Source: Corbicula japonica | Taxonomy: Eukaryota; Mollusca; Bivalvia; Venerida; Cyrenidae | Direction: 5' to 3' | Length of the DNA stretch: 64,000 nt | NCBI GenBank assembly: GCA_038501625.1 | Contig: JAZAYU010000003.1 | Coordinates: 747,001 to 811,000 of the forward strand | Shown here: piece by piece, positions 43,870 to 56,984 of the stretch | How the letters are laid out: each line of letters starts with the position of its first letter | How positions within the stretch are numbered: the first letter of the stretch is position 1 | Program-made: the position numbers and the translations under genes | The notes under the pieces: generated by a model | What the model was told of the DNA's origin: nothing | What the model saw: only the letters and a program-made list of their open reading frames with translations | Databases searched by the model: none

Positions 43870-46240
43870 GAGACAGTAAAAGCAATTGATTTATTGACTC
43901 ATATAGGGAAGCTTAATTGAATATATTAAAAAAAGTATTGCTTGACAATGATAAAGTATTTTAACAAATTTGGCCAAGTTACTTAATTCTGTAAGATTAT
44001 TTGTATTTAGAAGCTGTTTGACTTTGAGTGTATTTGGTCTTGTAGTATGATATTTCTTAATGTATTTGTTCCTTTTTTCTTTAAAGAAAGGACACTTACT
44101 ATAACAAGGTAATGCATTTCATCTGGTGGGTCATTGATATTACATAAAAAACATGATCTGTCTTCAAAATTTATATTATTTCACCTGCCAGTTTCAATTG
44201 GGAAAAAAATGGTTTCCAGTTATAAATTTAAGGAGCTGCTTTGCTTCAGATTTGTTTAATTTTAATAAATATTTTTCTAACATTATATTTTCTATGTATA
44301 TGGAAAATTTTTTACCTTTACTTGAGTTTTGTAGATGTGCATGCCAATTCTAAGAATGTTGGTCTATGAGTGACTGTTTAATAATTCTATTGATATTTTT
44401 TGCTATGTTTGGCTTTGTGATAGCTATAGATAATAGCAGTCTGTTTCATTTAGTATATACTTTATATGGGTTATCCATTTTGACTCGAAATTTGTCAATT
44501 CTTTCATATACTTGTTGATGCAAAATGCTAATTTACTTTGTTTACCAGAAATTAATCTATTCTAGTAACCTCTCATGATTCTTGTTTTAATATTTATTTC
44601 CAAAGGGTATCTTCCAAGCTCTGAGTATAACACATAAATTGGCGTACTTTTTCTTGGTTTTAATATTATAGAAATGCTGCATGTAGTATTTCAATCATTT
44701 GTAGATTTTCATATCCCCAGACTTTAACAGAGTATGACAGTATTGGGGTAATGGTATGGTCAAAAAGTTTAAGAACAAGGTCAATCGGCAAATTTAAATT
44801 ATGAATTCTTTGATAAAGTAAAAACATTGCTTTTCTTGCTTGTTGGGTTAAGTGTTCCCTGGTTTTTAGGAATCTTCCTGATTTCGAAAAATATGTACCC
44901 AAGTATTTATAAGATTTCACAATTTCTATTTCTATTTTAAAATGATACTTTTGATCATTTCTTGAGTCAAAGACCAGTGCTTTTGTTTTTGAGATACTTA
45001 TTTTAAGTTTCCATGAACTACAATTATAGTTTTCAAAGTCATTTAGACAGTTTTGGAGTTTAATTGGATCATCTGAAATCAGTACTGTACCATCTGCATA
45101 CAGAAGGAGTATTAAGTTCATGATCATATGCAATTGGTTGTTTGGGTCTTGGAATGTGATGCCTTGTTGCCACTTTGACTCTAGATATTCTTCTTAGTCA
45201 TTTAAATATAAAGCAAAATTTAAAAGTATAGGTAAGATATGATTATCATCAAGAAATTTTGTTAGTCTTTTATTAAAATGGATGTGAATAGTTTGCTGGT
45301 GTAGCAAAGAAGGGTTATTGGTCTGTAATTTTGAGGGTCTTTCGGATTACCTTTATTCTTGTAGATATGTATTATTATTCCTTCAGACCTATTTTGGGGA
45401 ATTATACCGGTTTTTAATATGACATTGAAAAATTTGATGTAAAATTTTATAAATAGATGTTTAGTAGCTTTAATATATTCATTTAGTTTATTATCTATAC
45501 CAGGTGACTTGTTATTTTTCGGGGAGGAAATGCATTTATCAATCTCATCTTCAGTAATAGCTAGGTGAATGTAGTTGTTTCTTTCTTCTCCAAATCTTAT
45601 TCTGTTGATAATATCTCATTCATCAAGGTCATGTTCTTTGTTATTATTCATGTTTACAAAATGGTTATGTAGGGACTCAATTGTTGGTTGTTCATGATCA
45701 GTGTGTTTTTGTCTTAGTTTGTTTAAATATTGCCAGTAGTCTTTGGGTCTTTTTGTACTCATTTGTCTTAATACATCTTCATTAGATTTATTATATTTAT
45801 TTATATATTTGTTCATAATTATTTTGTATTTTTTGGATTTTACTATACAGCATGCTCTATTATATTCGGATTGGTATTTAGAACAAAAAAATTACGTGCT
45901 TTATTGTAGGCTTTCTTAGCTAGTTTACAGTCTCTGCCATACGTGGTTTGTTTTTTAGATTTTCACTTATTGATTGTTTGTTATATTTAAAACTTTTTCT
46001 GCACTTTGGAGAAAAATACCAGCCAACTTGTTAGCAATATCATCAGCATTTACTTGTTGAAATGTTTCAATATTATTCAAGTCTCTTATCATTTGTTCTA
46101 CATCATCTGTTCTTATTTTATCTACAAACCGTTCAGCAAATTTTTCATTCCATTTAATTTTATTATTTGGTATAGGGACAAGGCTATGTGAACCTTGTTC
46201 CTTATTTAGCTTTCTGTGTTTTGTACAAAGGCCATAGTTT
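43870..46240 (-). mobile_element. Non-LTR retrotransposon (LINE), decayed, minus strand
   Basis: Minus-strand fragments in order: a pre-RT linker (RPKDYWQYLNKL, 45816-45616); RT motifs with PKNNKSPGID and PQNYRPITLL (about 45560-45300); the catalytic box as YADG rather than YADD (about 45100); a thumb with SKTKALVFDS and YKYLGTYF (to 44666); then across a frameshift the C-terminal LYSELGRYPLEINIKTRI block, ending near 43870 with a Leu/Asn-rich segment. No endonuclease remains. Stops and frameshifts show it is inactive. Confidence 0.88.
44666..45133 (-). pseudogene. Reverse transcriptase core fragment of the LINE
   Basis: The longest remaining open piece (155 residues): hydrophobic start, YADGTVLISDD where active RTs have YADD, LQNCLNDFENYC-like helix, KTKALVFDS and YKYLGTYFSKSG. 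The catalytic Asp-to-Gly change alone should abolish polymerase activity. Confidence 0.85.
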
Positions 46241-46844
46241 TAAGCGTGCCACAACAATTTTCTTGGGATAATCCCTGTTTATACCAAATTTGGTACATGC
46301 TAAATTGTGACAATAATGTATTTTAAGTAACCAACGAACATCAGGCTGCTCTCAGTTAGTAAAGGAGACATATAAAGGTAAAATTTCCTTTGAATTTACC
46401 ATTATATTCGTAAGAAGTTGTGATTTTATTGATAAATTTAATCAGTTGTTTTCAAAGAAAGCTGACTAAGAAAGAAGGAAATTCAATTCAGTAATGAAAA
46501 TGTATTAAATATTTTGCTTTTGATAAGCCAAAGTGCTATCAAGAATTATCGGTTTGAAAATATTAGTTTAATTCATGATATTTATTTTTTTATTTAGTTG
46601 ATTTCAATGATTTGCAATTAAAACGTCTCCAATAAAAGTAACTGTAATTGATGCTTAGACACTTTAGTTTTAAGTATAAGTAAAATGAGGTAATATGACT
46701 TTTACAGCGATAAAAATCACTGCCAGTTTTGTTTAAAAATACAAGTATCTTTATCCAGTATGTAGGTTAACAACTGTCTGCAATTTTTATGTATCCTATA
46801 TTTAATATAGGCGATATACATTTAAAAGAATTAGGTTAAAAAAT

Positions 46845-47480
46845 GAACTGTTACCAACATGATATTTTACAACGCTCTGCAGGCCTGGTGATTTACCCAT
46901 CTACAGTTGATCATTATGCTTACCTCTTTGGTTGCACGACGGTGGCAGGGGTTTAAGAGTTTATGAAGGATTTATGGGGAAATCTTTTTTTCTTAAAAGA
47001 ACCTAGAAGCTCGATTCGTTTCTTTTATCCCGGTCATCGTGTTCTTGCTGATTTTACTCCAGAAGCTCTGGTCTCGGTAAGATCAGTGAGTACCTACCCC
47101 TTGGCTTTACAATGCTATTAGATTCTTATGTTTTATATGTCTGTGTGCTTTTGCATGCAACATTGTTTAGCCGATGGGTGGGTTGGAGTTATTTCACCAA
47201 GACAACTTGTACTTGTTTTGTGATACGAGAACCTGTTAGGGCAAGTGTGAGGTTTGTGCACCGTTGAACCTGGTTTAAACCAACAGTGGCAATTTGATTT
47301 GCCACTGACCGTTCCACGGCGGTAACCCCTCGGGTTCTCTTTTTGTTAATTGTTTGTGGTGTTCTTTTTGAAACTATTAATCATGCTCTCTCTCCCTCTT
47401 CTTCTTGACTGTGTGGGGAGGCTGTTTTTTCTGAATGTGGCAATTCCTGATATGCATATTTCACTTTTTTAAGGTATTGG
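46845..47480 (+). mobile_element. 3' end copy of the YLDD retroelement
   Basis: Begins in the final RT segment (TACCAACATGATATTTTAC) and continues through the same 3' tail as 62991-63680, including TGTGAGGTTTGTGCACC and GGGGAGGCTGTTTTTTCTG...ATTCCTGATATGCATAT. 5'-truncated, as expected for target-primed retrotransposition. Confidence 0.8.
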
Positions 47481-50078
47481 TGCTGCTGATGATATTAAAC
47501 ATTAATGCATTTTTAATTAAAACTTAAAATATTTTTAAACTTTAGAGGTTATGTATATGTGGACTATTCAATATGACTGTCTTGAGGAAATGTGTATGAT
47601 GTAGATGGTCGTTCCTTTTTTCCTCTTCAAATTTACAAAAAGTATGGTTCAGTGAAGTAGTACAGCTTACGTTCACACTAATTGTCTCGATTAGGATAGA
47701 TAACATTAATTTTGTTCTAAGAAAAAGTAGACTAGAAAGAATAAAAAAATGTTTGAAGCCATAAAGTTTTCTTTTTACGTCGTTTTCATCTTAATAATAT
47801 ATTACCGATGTTTTACCTGAATAATCAGCAAACATAAGAAAAAAAAACAAGAAACTGCAAACTATAAATTTAAATTTCGATAAATATCTTTATATCATAT
47901 TATATTATAATAAAGTTGTTCTATGACCAATTTAAAATTTACATAATTTAAACTTCACACGAATTAGCTGATTCAAATCTGATTTTAGAATGTTCTTAAA
48001 AGTAGTTTTATTCATCTAAAATATATAGGTTCAGTGTAGTTTTAAAAAAACAACAACATTGAAACATCATTAAGCTTTAATTTAACAATATCTTTTACTC
48101 AAGTAAGCAAATTAATTACTAAATAAATTTTTATACATATATAAACATGTCCGTTATAGTACCATGTCCGTTACCAACAACGGCATTACACAGATTGTTA
48201 TTCACATTAGGATGTTTCTCTTAAACAATTTATTGTCTTGAAGAAAAATATTATTCTACAAAGATCAAAGTAATAATACAGCTTTCGCTATACAATGGAC
48301 ATTTTTTTTTAATTAAGTACAATATATTTTTCTTATTTTTATTTACATGTTTTATTTAATTGTAACATCAGTTAGTATTGCTTTAAAAGGCAAGAACTTA
48401 TACCTTCAATTCTAATTTTAGTTAGTATAGTTTATGGGAAGGTCATATTATGAATGACTCTGTGGTTATCTAGTACAAACTATAACAAGATTCAGAAATA
48501 TTTTTTTCTTTATTCTTAGCAACTTTTGTTTTAAAAATTGTAATTTAATTAAGTAACATATATTTAATTTGTTTATATCTTTCCAATGAAATATTTTTAT
48601 CTCTCGTGTTGTAATCTCTTTTCACTTTCAGAACCAAGTCCGAAAATGTTTTTTTTTTAGAGTTTTCCTATAATCATTTAATTCATAAATAAATTGTACT
48701 TTGTCAACATTGTAACATCAGGAGTACATGTTACGGAGATTTTGGAGGTTTAAAATTGAAAAATTTAAACACTTTAAGATTTTAAACCACAAACATAACA
48801 CAGTGTACACTATAAACTATTTACTATCATTATTGTATATTAATTTAATCTAAAATGATTGCGGAGTTGTAACTGCTTTCAATCATTAATTTAAGGCTAA
48901 TTAGGCTAATTAAAAAAATTGCACAGAGCATACAAAATTAATTTCTTCAAATAGATATCAGCCAACATCATTCAAAAAATAATAAAAGTAAAATAAAATC
49001 AGCTAAATTTTAATGTGTAACATATATAATGAATGTTGAAAATTTGAAGTCATGCAAGTTTCAAGAACACTAACAGTTGTCAAACACAATTATTCAATTA
49101 CACACTATATTTTATGCTTGTTTATCCAAAAACATGAATATTATGTTTGAACTAGCTATAGGGTAACATATTAGATTATGGGGAAATTATTAGTTTTGCC
49201 TGTGTGATTTTTTTATAAAAAACAAACTGTTTCATGTTGTTTGATCATTCAGCTTTCAAAAACATATACCATTGCCTAAGTGTGCTTACAAATTAAAATC
49301 CTACAGGTAAGTTTCTGGCTTAAATTTCATCTTTTTAGAGTTATGTATGTTACACACTAAATATGTTAGGTTAGAGTGAAAATTTTGAAATGAAAACTAC
49401 ACCAATAAACAGAGAATACTCCAACCTTACATAAAAATATATGATTTTTTTAATCGTAGCTGAAATAGACCAGACTTGAAGGTTCAAAATCCATATATTT
49501 TTTCTACAAACTTTAGGGGTAACATGTAAAAACCTCCGTAACACCCTTATGCCCCACTTGCCAGAATGCAAACAAGCTGCAAAATATCCGGGACATAACA
49601 GGATTTCAGAAAAATTATGTCTACAAAATTCCCCCAGCGCGGGAGGAGAGCAAACACGTTCCTAGCCAGCGGCCTATAAGGTAATCCAATTGATTGATAC
49701 TGCCAATGGTACCTGTCATAGAAAAGACACAGTTAACAGCGACAGGGTAATCGACTTTACTAAAACTGCTTATAGTGTAGACATGTCGTCATGCACCGCT
49801 GGAAATCGACGATAGCTCCTCATTTTCTTTCAACGTTACGTAATAGCATAACATCTAATCTGATATGGCGTCAAACAGCTGTAATATGGCGCGTAATCAA
49901 TGCACATAATTATAGTCACGAACAAAACTGGCATTCCGTATCAGTAGACATGTTTGACTTATCCTTCAGTTCAATCCCAGATTTAAATAGCTGCACTCTT
50001 AAGTGCAATGCAAAATTCAATCATCAGCTGCTTTCAAATTTACGCACTCTACGTATTAACGGGGAATAATACGTATTC
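47481..50078. other. AT-rich non-coding block
   Basis: About 2.6 kb dominated by A/T runs without tandem structure, inverted ends or protein motifs. Its composition is lower in G+C than either flank. Confidence 0.6.
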
Positions 50079-50182
50079 TTGCATACCAGATCAGGTCATC
50101 CGGTGTTTTCACCCGTGTAGGAAATTTCGTTCTAGCATACCAGATCAGGTCATCCGGTGTTTTCACCCGTGCAGGAAATTTC
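50079..50182 (+). repeat. Tandem pair of the 50-bp motif, upstream of the GPCR
   Basis: Two head-to-tail copies (50079 and 50134) of GCATACCAGATCAGGTCATCC...AGGAAATTTCG, about 530 bases before the GPCR start. Confidence 0.9.
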
Positions 50183-50415
50183 GATCCTACACCACCATGT
50201 AGAATGAGTCACGCGCCTAATATGACGTCACGGCGTCTTACGCAGTTATGAATGAACAATGGAATGTCGCGTATATCACTCCGCTACTATAAAAAAGTAT
50301 AATAAAGGCAGATTATTTCGTCTCATCTAGAAAACAGATGCGGCCATTTCATAGGTAGAAGAGTTTAGAATATTTTTTAAAGAAAGATGTTGCCGAATGA
50401 TATTAGAGATTAATT

Positions 50416-50530
50416 GTCGATGAAAATGCTTGTTACATGTAACAGGATTACGGTGTTTTATCTGATCAAATTCGGTCCAGAAATGACTGAGAAATAAGCA
50501 AAAATCCTACCTGAAGCGAGAGATTTTTTC
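50416..50530 (+). mobile_element. Foldback MITE arm, GGCTATACCAC family (copy 3)
   Basis: Only the right arm is present: GTGTTTTATCTGATCAAA, GAGAAATAAGCAAAAATCC, GAAGCGAGAGATTTT. It lies 180 bases upstream of the intact GPCR start and is missing upstream of the pseudogene. Confidence 0.65.
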
Positions 50531-50710
50531 CGATAAAAATGTTTGCACGATATTATAAAAGTCCCGTGGTATATCTAGTACCCTGCCTACAAATCGATTG
50601 ACCAATCCGGGCTGTTTAAGGTTCTATTTCAACTGCAGGTTGAATGTGCGTATTTCAAAACGCGTTCTTCATATCAACTGTTACAACATAGTGTTTAGAA
50701 ATCTAAAAAA

Positions 50711-51709
50711 ATGTTCGAGGAAATAGAGAAATTTAATAATACAAATAGGAGTACCTATGAATATTATGACTATGAAAATAATTGGATTTTGAATGCATTG
50801 AGAATTATTAATACTGTTGAATATTTCGTGTATTACACACTGGCCGCTGTGTCGTTAGTCCCAAATATTTTGACAATAATTGTGATGTCAAAACAATGGA
50901 TAAGCAGTTCATCAACTTCTGTGTTCTTCATAGCACTTGCTGTGTCAGATCTTTTGATGGGTGTTTCGCCGGCCATTTTAAAATCGTTTGAGGGTGTTAC
51001 TGTTGAGAACGATGATATAATAAAAAACGCTTTATATATTTATGATATATATCTCGGAGTGAATGCCAAACTATCTAATTATTTTCTTTGTTGTATAACA
51101 ATTGAAAGGGTTTTAAGTGTTTACATTCCTCATAAAATTAAAACAATATGTACATTGCGATTAGCAAAAGTGTTGGTGATTTTGATTTCTTGTTTTTTTA
51201 TTGTTCTAGACACTGTTATTTTTCACATATTCGTGGATGTGTATCTTGTTTCCAAGTTTCTCTTGTATGTGGACAAATTCCCAAACGCGTATGCATCAAT
51301 GAATATAATTTTGAAAGTAATAGAAGTCATTATTCCATTGTTAATTGTCTTAATAGGAACACTACTTATTTGTATAAAGTTATACACTGGAAATTCAGTC
51401 ATAAAAGCCAACAGCAGCTCCAACCAAAGGAGAGGAGGGATTTCAAACAGCATCACTCGAACGCTCTTGGTGACAAATATGGCTTTTATTTTAACTCAAG
51501 CTCCATTCGCAATTATCATGGTAATGCCATTGGAAATACAACTTAATTTATCATCACCTGAAACTGTCTTTTGGAGTATAATTTCTTTCGCGATTTTGTC
51601 ACGGTTTAACTCAGCAGTCAATTTCTACCTCTATGTTTTAGGTGGAGCACGATTTAGACAGGAGGTGAAAAAAATACTTTGTAGATGTAGATTAAACTCT
51701 GCAGATTGA
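50711..51709 (+). CDS. Rhodopsin-like (class A) G-protein-coupled receptor, intronless
   Basis: One open frame of 332 residues with seven hydrophobic helices. Visible landmarks: two N-glycosylation sequons near the N terminus (NNT, NRS); helix 1 with PNILT; helix 2 with LAVSDLLMG; helix 3 ending ERVLSVY in place of DRY; helix 6 with a Pro but no CWxP; helix 7 with NSAVNFYLY in place of NPxxY; and a basic helix 8 with a Cys-Arg-Cys end that could be palmitoylated. No Cys is seen at the usual top of helix 3 or in the second outer loop, so the standard disulfide appears absent. It acts at the plasma membrane; the ligand is unknown. It resembles lineage-expanded orphan receptors (inference). The ATG was chosen because the pseudogene copy has an ATG at the same place. 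The 130 bases upstream are also conserved between copies. Confidence 0.9.
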   Translation: MFEEIEKFNNTNRSTYEYYDYENNWILNALRIINTVEYFVYYTLAAVSLVPNILTIIVMSKQWISSSSTSVFFIALAVSDLLMGVSPAILKSFEGVTVENDDIIKNALYIYDIYLGVNAKLSNYFLCCITIERVLSVYIPHKIKTICTLRLAKVLVILISCFFIVLDTVIFHIFVDVYLVSKFLLYVDKFPNAYASMNIILKVIEVIIPLLIVLIGTLLICIKLYTGNSVIKANSSSNQRRGGISNSITRTLLVTNMAFILTQAPFAIIMVMPLEIQLNLSSPETVFWSIISFAILSRFNSAVNFYLYVLGGARFRQEVKKILCRCRLNSAD

Positions 51710-54700
51710 AAGCATACCATAATCCCGGAGAGAAGTCAAAACACATGGAAAGATCGTCACACTAATTTTAATTCTCCAAATCATAAATGAACTCTATAGT
51801 TTATAATGGAATGTTCCAGCATAAAACTGCAATGAATAATGAATTAAGACAGTGAAAAGACTATCTCGTTTACAAACCTCACTGTTGGAAAGAAGAAAGA
51901 CAAACTATCATAACTAAAGCTACCGAACGATCTTACGAAAATTGTTCATTCTATGGCGTCCGCGAGATGGAACACCATTTCAACGAGGAACAAACCCTAG
52001 ATAAGTAAGAACAAGGGAGGAATACTAATCTTTTAGAGGAAGGTCGACTTGACTTAATTTTGTGTTTGTATAATTTGAACTATGGGTTCAAAAATACAAA
52101 TAATACAAATATACTGAACAAAAACAGACACTATTACATGAATGATGACAGTCAATGCAAATATCTGAAGGATATCACTTATATTTTTATTTTGGAAATT
52201 TGGTTCATAGATTATCGGTTTAAAACAGAAATTTAAGAAAATGGTTGTGGAGAATGGCGAATTTAGAGTTCGAATTTGTTGTTTCTTTATAATTATTAAT
52301 TGAAATGTGATAACGGTAACTTGCAAAAACTTGTAACTTGAATATGTTTTTTTTCTTCTGTATATCTTCTCAATTTGACAGTCTAATAATTTGTTTGAGA
52401 CTATGTGAAAAATACCACAATTTAAATTATGGATAAAATATAGAATCACTGATCAATATGTTTGAAATTAAAAAACGTAAGTTTCTCTTATTGTTCAGTA
52501 TACTGCCTTAAAATGTATGTTCTGTTTAAACGTTTGATGTTGTTTGTTTGTTTTGTTATTGTTTAGTATTTTCAGTACTCTCGTTGTCAATATAATTTAA
52601 TAAGCTCAGAGACAAGGAGATGTAGTTAATATATATTAACAGAAGAAAACAACAGAGTGCAAGATGAGTATACAGTTTTCATAAAGTATTGGTATAGGTT
52701 TTGTTAAAATGTTGATATATTTATATTTAAACTTATCTTGCACATTGCCCCGATGAAAATCCTTTTTAAAAAGACTTAAAGTCTGTTTTCATTTTTCCAT
52801 GATAAACATTTACTCCTTGAAATGGCTGCAATGAAAGTCTCGCGCAAACTAATATGGACAGGCACACTGATTTTTTCTGATGACGTCGAAGTTAACACAA
52901 GCTTGTTGCTAGTAAAAAGCGTGCCGTTATTCGCTTCTGTTCCAATAGCCAGTGTATCAAACATACATCTCAATATTTTCGTAAGAATATGTAAAGGGGT
53001 AGATAAAACTACTGAAGAGCTCGAATGTTGCACAGCCTTCGGAGCTGTTTATGTTCTGACTTCCGCAACGAAATATTGATAAAATCGTTTGTCAGAAATT
53101 GTAGCGTTATCCGTCCAGTTTTCAGTATTATAAAAGTAATTATTTAGCTTATTTGCCATCATTTAAATAAACAGCAGCATACATAATACCATGACTTACA
53201 TTAAATGTGTTTATCCTTGATAGTAATAAAACACATTTAATTCATTTGTTTATTCAACTGAATCTCCAAATATATACGGGCAGCCATAACTTTAAATAAG
53301 AGTAACGTTTCTAACATTGTTTGCACTTATTTTGAGCGGTACGACAGATTTCGAGAGCTACCAGAGAATCTGTAAGAAAACTATGACGTCAGAGCGCGTT
53401 CCTGTCAAACGCATAGCGATTAACAAAAAAGTTAACGAAATTTGATGCCTACTGAAAACTAGACGGTATACCACGATAACCTTTTCAACCGGTTATTTTT
53501 TGTGTTGTGATTTTAATTGGTAAACAAATGCTGTTGTTGTTTTTTTTTATTTTGTTTGTCGATACACTTTTATATAAAAATAGATGCAAAGGGAACTTTG
53601 AAAGCCATCGAACACGACAAATATGAAAATATTGCAGGCTCGGTTTGATTGAGCCTGTTCATGGACAGTAATGGAAATGCATATTACTGCCCACGCCGTA
53701 TATAGAATTTTATATAGAATTTTTTGTTTGTTTATTGTCATTATTTTTTCTTTTTTTTATGTTGATATATGCTTTCTTTGTCATTGAAAGCAAAGATATT
53801 CGGGTATTTCTTTATCATATTTTTTGCAAAGTACATTTTTCATTTTCTGTTAGTTATTTTTGAATAGTTTTCCCAAAGATTTAAATCACATAGCACATTT
53901 TTGTAAGTAACTTTGATCATTATTTGTCAATATATTACTTTTAATAATATAATTAACAAGTTTTCTCTCTACTGTCTGGCGTGGGGGAGGCTATGTCTTC
54001 TGGATGGTGTCATTCCTGAAACGCTTTTTTCACCTTAGTTTTTGTATAAGAAGTTGCGTTATCAGTCTTTAGGAATATATTTTTTTTAAATTTTCGAAGT
54101 TCGACAGTTCCACTAATCAAGATTATCGTTAACTCTTCATGATTTCTTTTTTATTTACAATAAGGTTGTATAACTTATCAATTTATCTTTTTTATTTCCT
54201 TAACTGATATGAGAATATGAGTTTTTGGTAAATACTCTTAATATTTTAGTCATTTCTCATTGTTCGGTGGCTTTCAAAATTCCATTTCCATCTTTTTTTC
54301 AACTACCCTAAACAGTAAATGCTGTTTTAATTTTTGTTGTTTTTATTGTTGTCGATGTGCACACACGCTTGCTGCTGTTAAAATGCGTGCCGTCATTCGT
54401 GTCTGTTCAGACAGCCTGTTGTAGTCAGTCCATAGTTCCGAAAGTATCATATAACTTTGGTTACTTTTTTGTTGGTTTTGTGTGTGTGTGTTTTTAATAA
54501 ATTAGTAAACAATATTGTCGTTTTTTTTTATTTCTTTGTCATTAATATATTTTTATAGATTTTATTTGTTGTTCATTTTGGGATTAATGATTTCATGTTC
54601 ATTTAAAAGATAAAATATTCTAGTATTTCTTTAAAGGAGATTTTTTGCAAAATATTGTAGAAATTTTTTGTTACCAATATCTGATTGCAGAATCGTTATC

Positions 54701-55311
54701 ACGTAAAATGAAATTATAAGCACATTTTTGCTATCTACAATCATGACAGTATCAATTTGTGTTCAATATATCGTACAGTATATAAATTATTTATTAATAT
54801 TTTTAAATTTAAAAATATATTTTTATTCGTAGTTATTTCTTTGTTGTTTTTTTTTATTTCTGGCAATTCAAAAGTTTTAATAATGTTTGTGTTTAGTTAA
54901 ACTTATAAAGATCTTATGATTTTCAAAATTGTGTTTGGTTGCGCATCAAGTTTAAATTTTGAGAACTTTTTTGATCTGAGAAATAATTGCATAATCTGGG
55001 TCTTAACACGGAGTTGTTGTAATTCTAGCTCTAAGTGATATGTGCAGGGTTTACGCGAAGTATAACTACCTAGAAGTTTGTTCAAGATGCACATGGTTAA
55101 GCAACAATATCATTTTACATACAGTTTACCATTGTACATTTAGTACTACAGAGATGCTATGTATAGTCTTATTGTTAACCAAATTAATGTTGTACTATTT
55201 ATTATAATCATAGTTCTTCTTGTATTGATTCACTTTTATGCAAGGTATGTACACGCTATTATAATAATAGAGATATTATTTTATATGTCTTTTCTTTTAA
55301 CAAAATTTGAA
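51710..55311. other. GPCR 3' flank, duplicated non-coding DNA
   Basis: Blocks match 38010-40200 of copy A in order. A retroelement-tail word (GGGGGAGGCTATGTCTTCTGG) lies at 53985, as at 38605 in copy A. The open frames at 52822 (both strands) lack support. Confidence 0.5.
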
Positions 55312-55545
55312 ATTTAGTCTAGGGCATACTCAATGATCTTATATAAGTCGGTCATGACAATTCTTACGTTGCTAAATTGTGTCAATAATTAATTATCAGC
55401 AAATGGTTTTAGGTCAATGGTTATATATCAATCCTATTTTAGTATATAAGTTTCGCACTGGACTGAGCATTGGGAGGACTGGATTTAAAGAACATTCACT
55501 ATTCGTTAAAAATGATTTAACACCTACTGGACATTAGTATACAGC
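55312..55545 (+). promoter_or_regulatory. TATA-bearing repeated segment, copy 1
   Basis: Contains AGTATATAAGTTTCGCACTGGAC, preceded by AATTAATTATCAGCAAATGGT. Matches 56985-57222 with the TATA word and spacing kept. A small open frame (63 residues, 55888-56079) starts 440 bases downstream. Promoter function is inference only. Confidence 0.35.
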
Positions 55546-55612
55546 TTCCCCACTCATAACGCTACATTACAAATGTTTTTGGTGTCATGGCCAGGATATA
55601 CAGGATAAAATG

Positions 55613-55795
55613 AATGACTGGGGTAGGGAAAGAAAAAAAAAAGATGGAAAAGAAAACGGAGGGAGAGAAAGAAATAGGAGAGACCGAATACCGAGAGAAA
55701 GAAAGAAAACCGAGAGAATGAAATGAAGAGAAAGAACGAAAATAGACGAAAGAAGACGATCTGGGTGAAAGAAAAACGAGGGAAAGAAACTTACA
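55613..55795 (+). repeat. Polypurine tract
   Basis: About 180 bases of GAAAGA/GGGAGA type sequence with very few pyrimidines. Confidence 0.85.
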
Positions 55796-55887
55796 TTTCA
55801 AAAAGGGTTCAACAGATGAAAAAGGAGTTAATTACCTTGAGCATTAGCAAAAATGGATTTATTTTAATCAAGTTGAAAAGATAAATA

Positions 55888-56079
55888 ATGTTGGATACAT
55901 TTGTAAACGAACCATCATCGTTTAGTTGCGGATTTTCACTACCAATACTGTTTAATGCGATGCATGATAACGAACAAGCTATAGAACTGGACTCAGATTA
56001 TAGAGGTTGCGAATGTGACCAGATATTAAGGACCCTTTATAACAACAGAAAGAAGAAGAAACATGCTATTAACATTTAA
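55888..56079 (+). CDS. Small unrecognised open frame with a decayed partner
   Basis: 63 residues with Cys-containing RGCECDQILRTLYNN and a basic RKKKK end. I do not recognise it. The matching place in copy A (about 40285-40400) keeps D-N-G-Q-A and RGCE but is cut by stops. It lies 3' of a TATA-bearing segment, so a short gene or first exon is possible, but chance is as likely. Confidence 0.2.
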   Translation: MLDTFVNEPSSFSCGFSLPILFNAMHDNEQAIELDSDYRGCECDQILRTLYNNRKKKKHAINI

Positions 56080-56984
56080 AATAAGAAAACTTAAATTATG
56101 GATAAAATATAGCACTGATAAGCAACTACAAGCATTGGATGCATTTCTTCCTGTTTTTAACATGTTACTATCATATTTATGTGATTGGAAAATGAACCTT
56201 ATATTGAAGACGATAAGCAATCAATGTCAAAGTTCCAGGGCCTTGCGTACTGCCTGATTCTGTTGGAAAGGATACATTTCTGTTGTTTCATACTACTGAA
56301 AAACCAGGAGACATGATAAATATAACGACAAAACTGTTGAACATCCTGCTGGGTCAGAAATGGATACCAAATAAATTATGTACAATTTAATTACCTTTGG
56401 TCAGTATCAACGGCCAATTTGGTCACTTATGACGTTGTTAACTCGTTCTGCAACGAGGGTTCTATTGTTGATAATTCACTTTTACTTTTTCCAGGCCATT
56501 TTGACTTTAGGCTATTGAATCACAAAACCTAGTTAAGCAAAATAAGTTATTGTGTATTGACAATTAATATCAATATCAAAGATATTCTACCTCTAGAATA
56601 AATGCGTACGGTATAACTATTCCCACAACTCACATTACATGTACCTGTTGCATACGTAATGCTGTTTACAGTGGCATTTATGTCACAAATCTTCTCCTTA
56701 TCTATGGTTTGTAATTTGTAAATGCATAGTTCATTTTAAAATGATTAAACCAATGTTCGAATCATACAAGTAGATTTATATAAACTGTTTGAAAATATTG
56801 GGGTGGAGTTTTGGTTTGTTTAAGATTCAAACACTGGTTATAACTTATTCATGTTTGTTTCATGTTTATTCCCATCAATCATTCAGACCGCGGCAATACG
56901 TTCATCATTCATTCTGCCATTTTACCATTTTGTTATTGTATACTAAAACAAGTGTTACATTTGTTTTAAAAAAGGACAAAATTG

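Noticed and set aside
52776..53079. Open frames of 85 codons on both strands
   Set aside because: Overlapping frames on both strands, no motif, and the region is duplicated non-coding DNA next to the GPCR.
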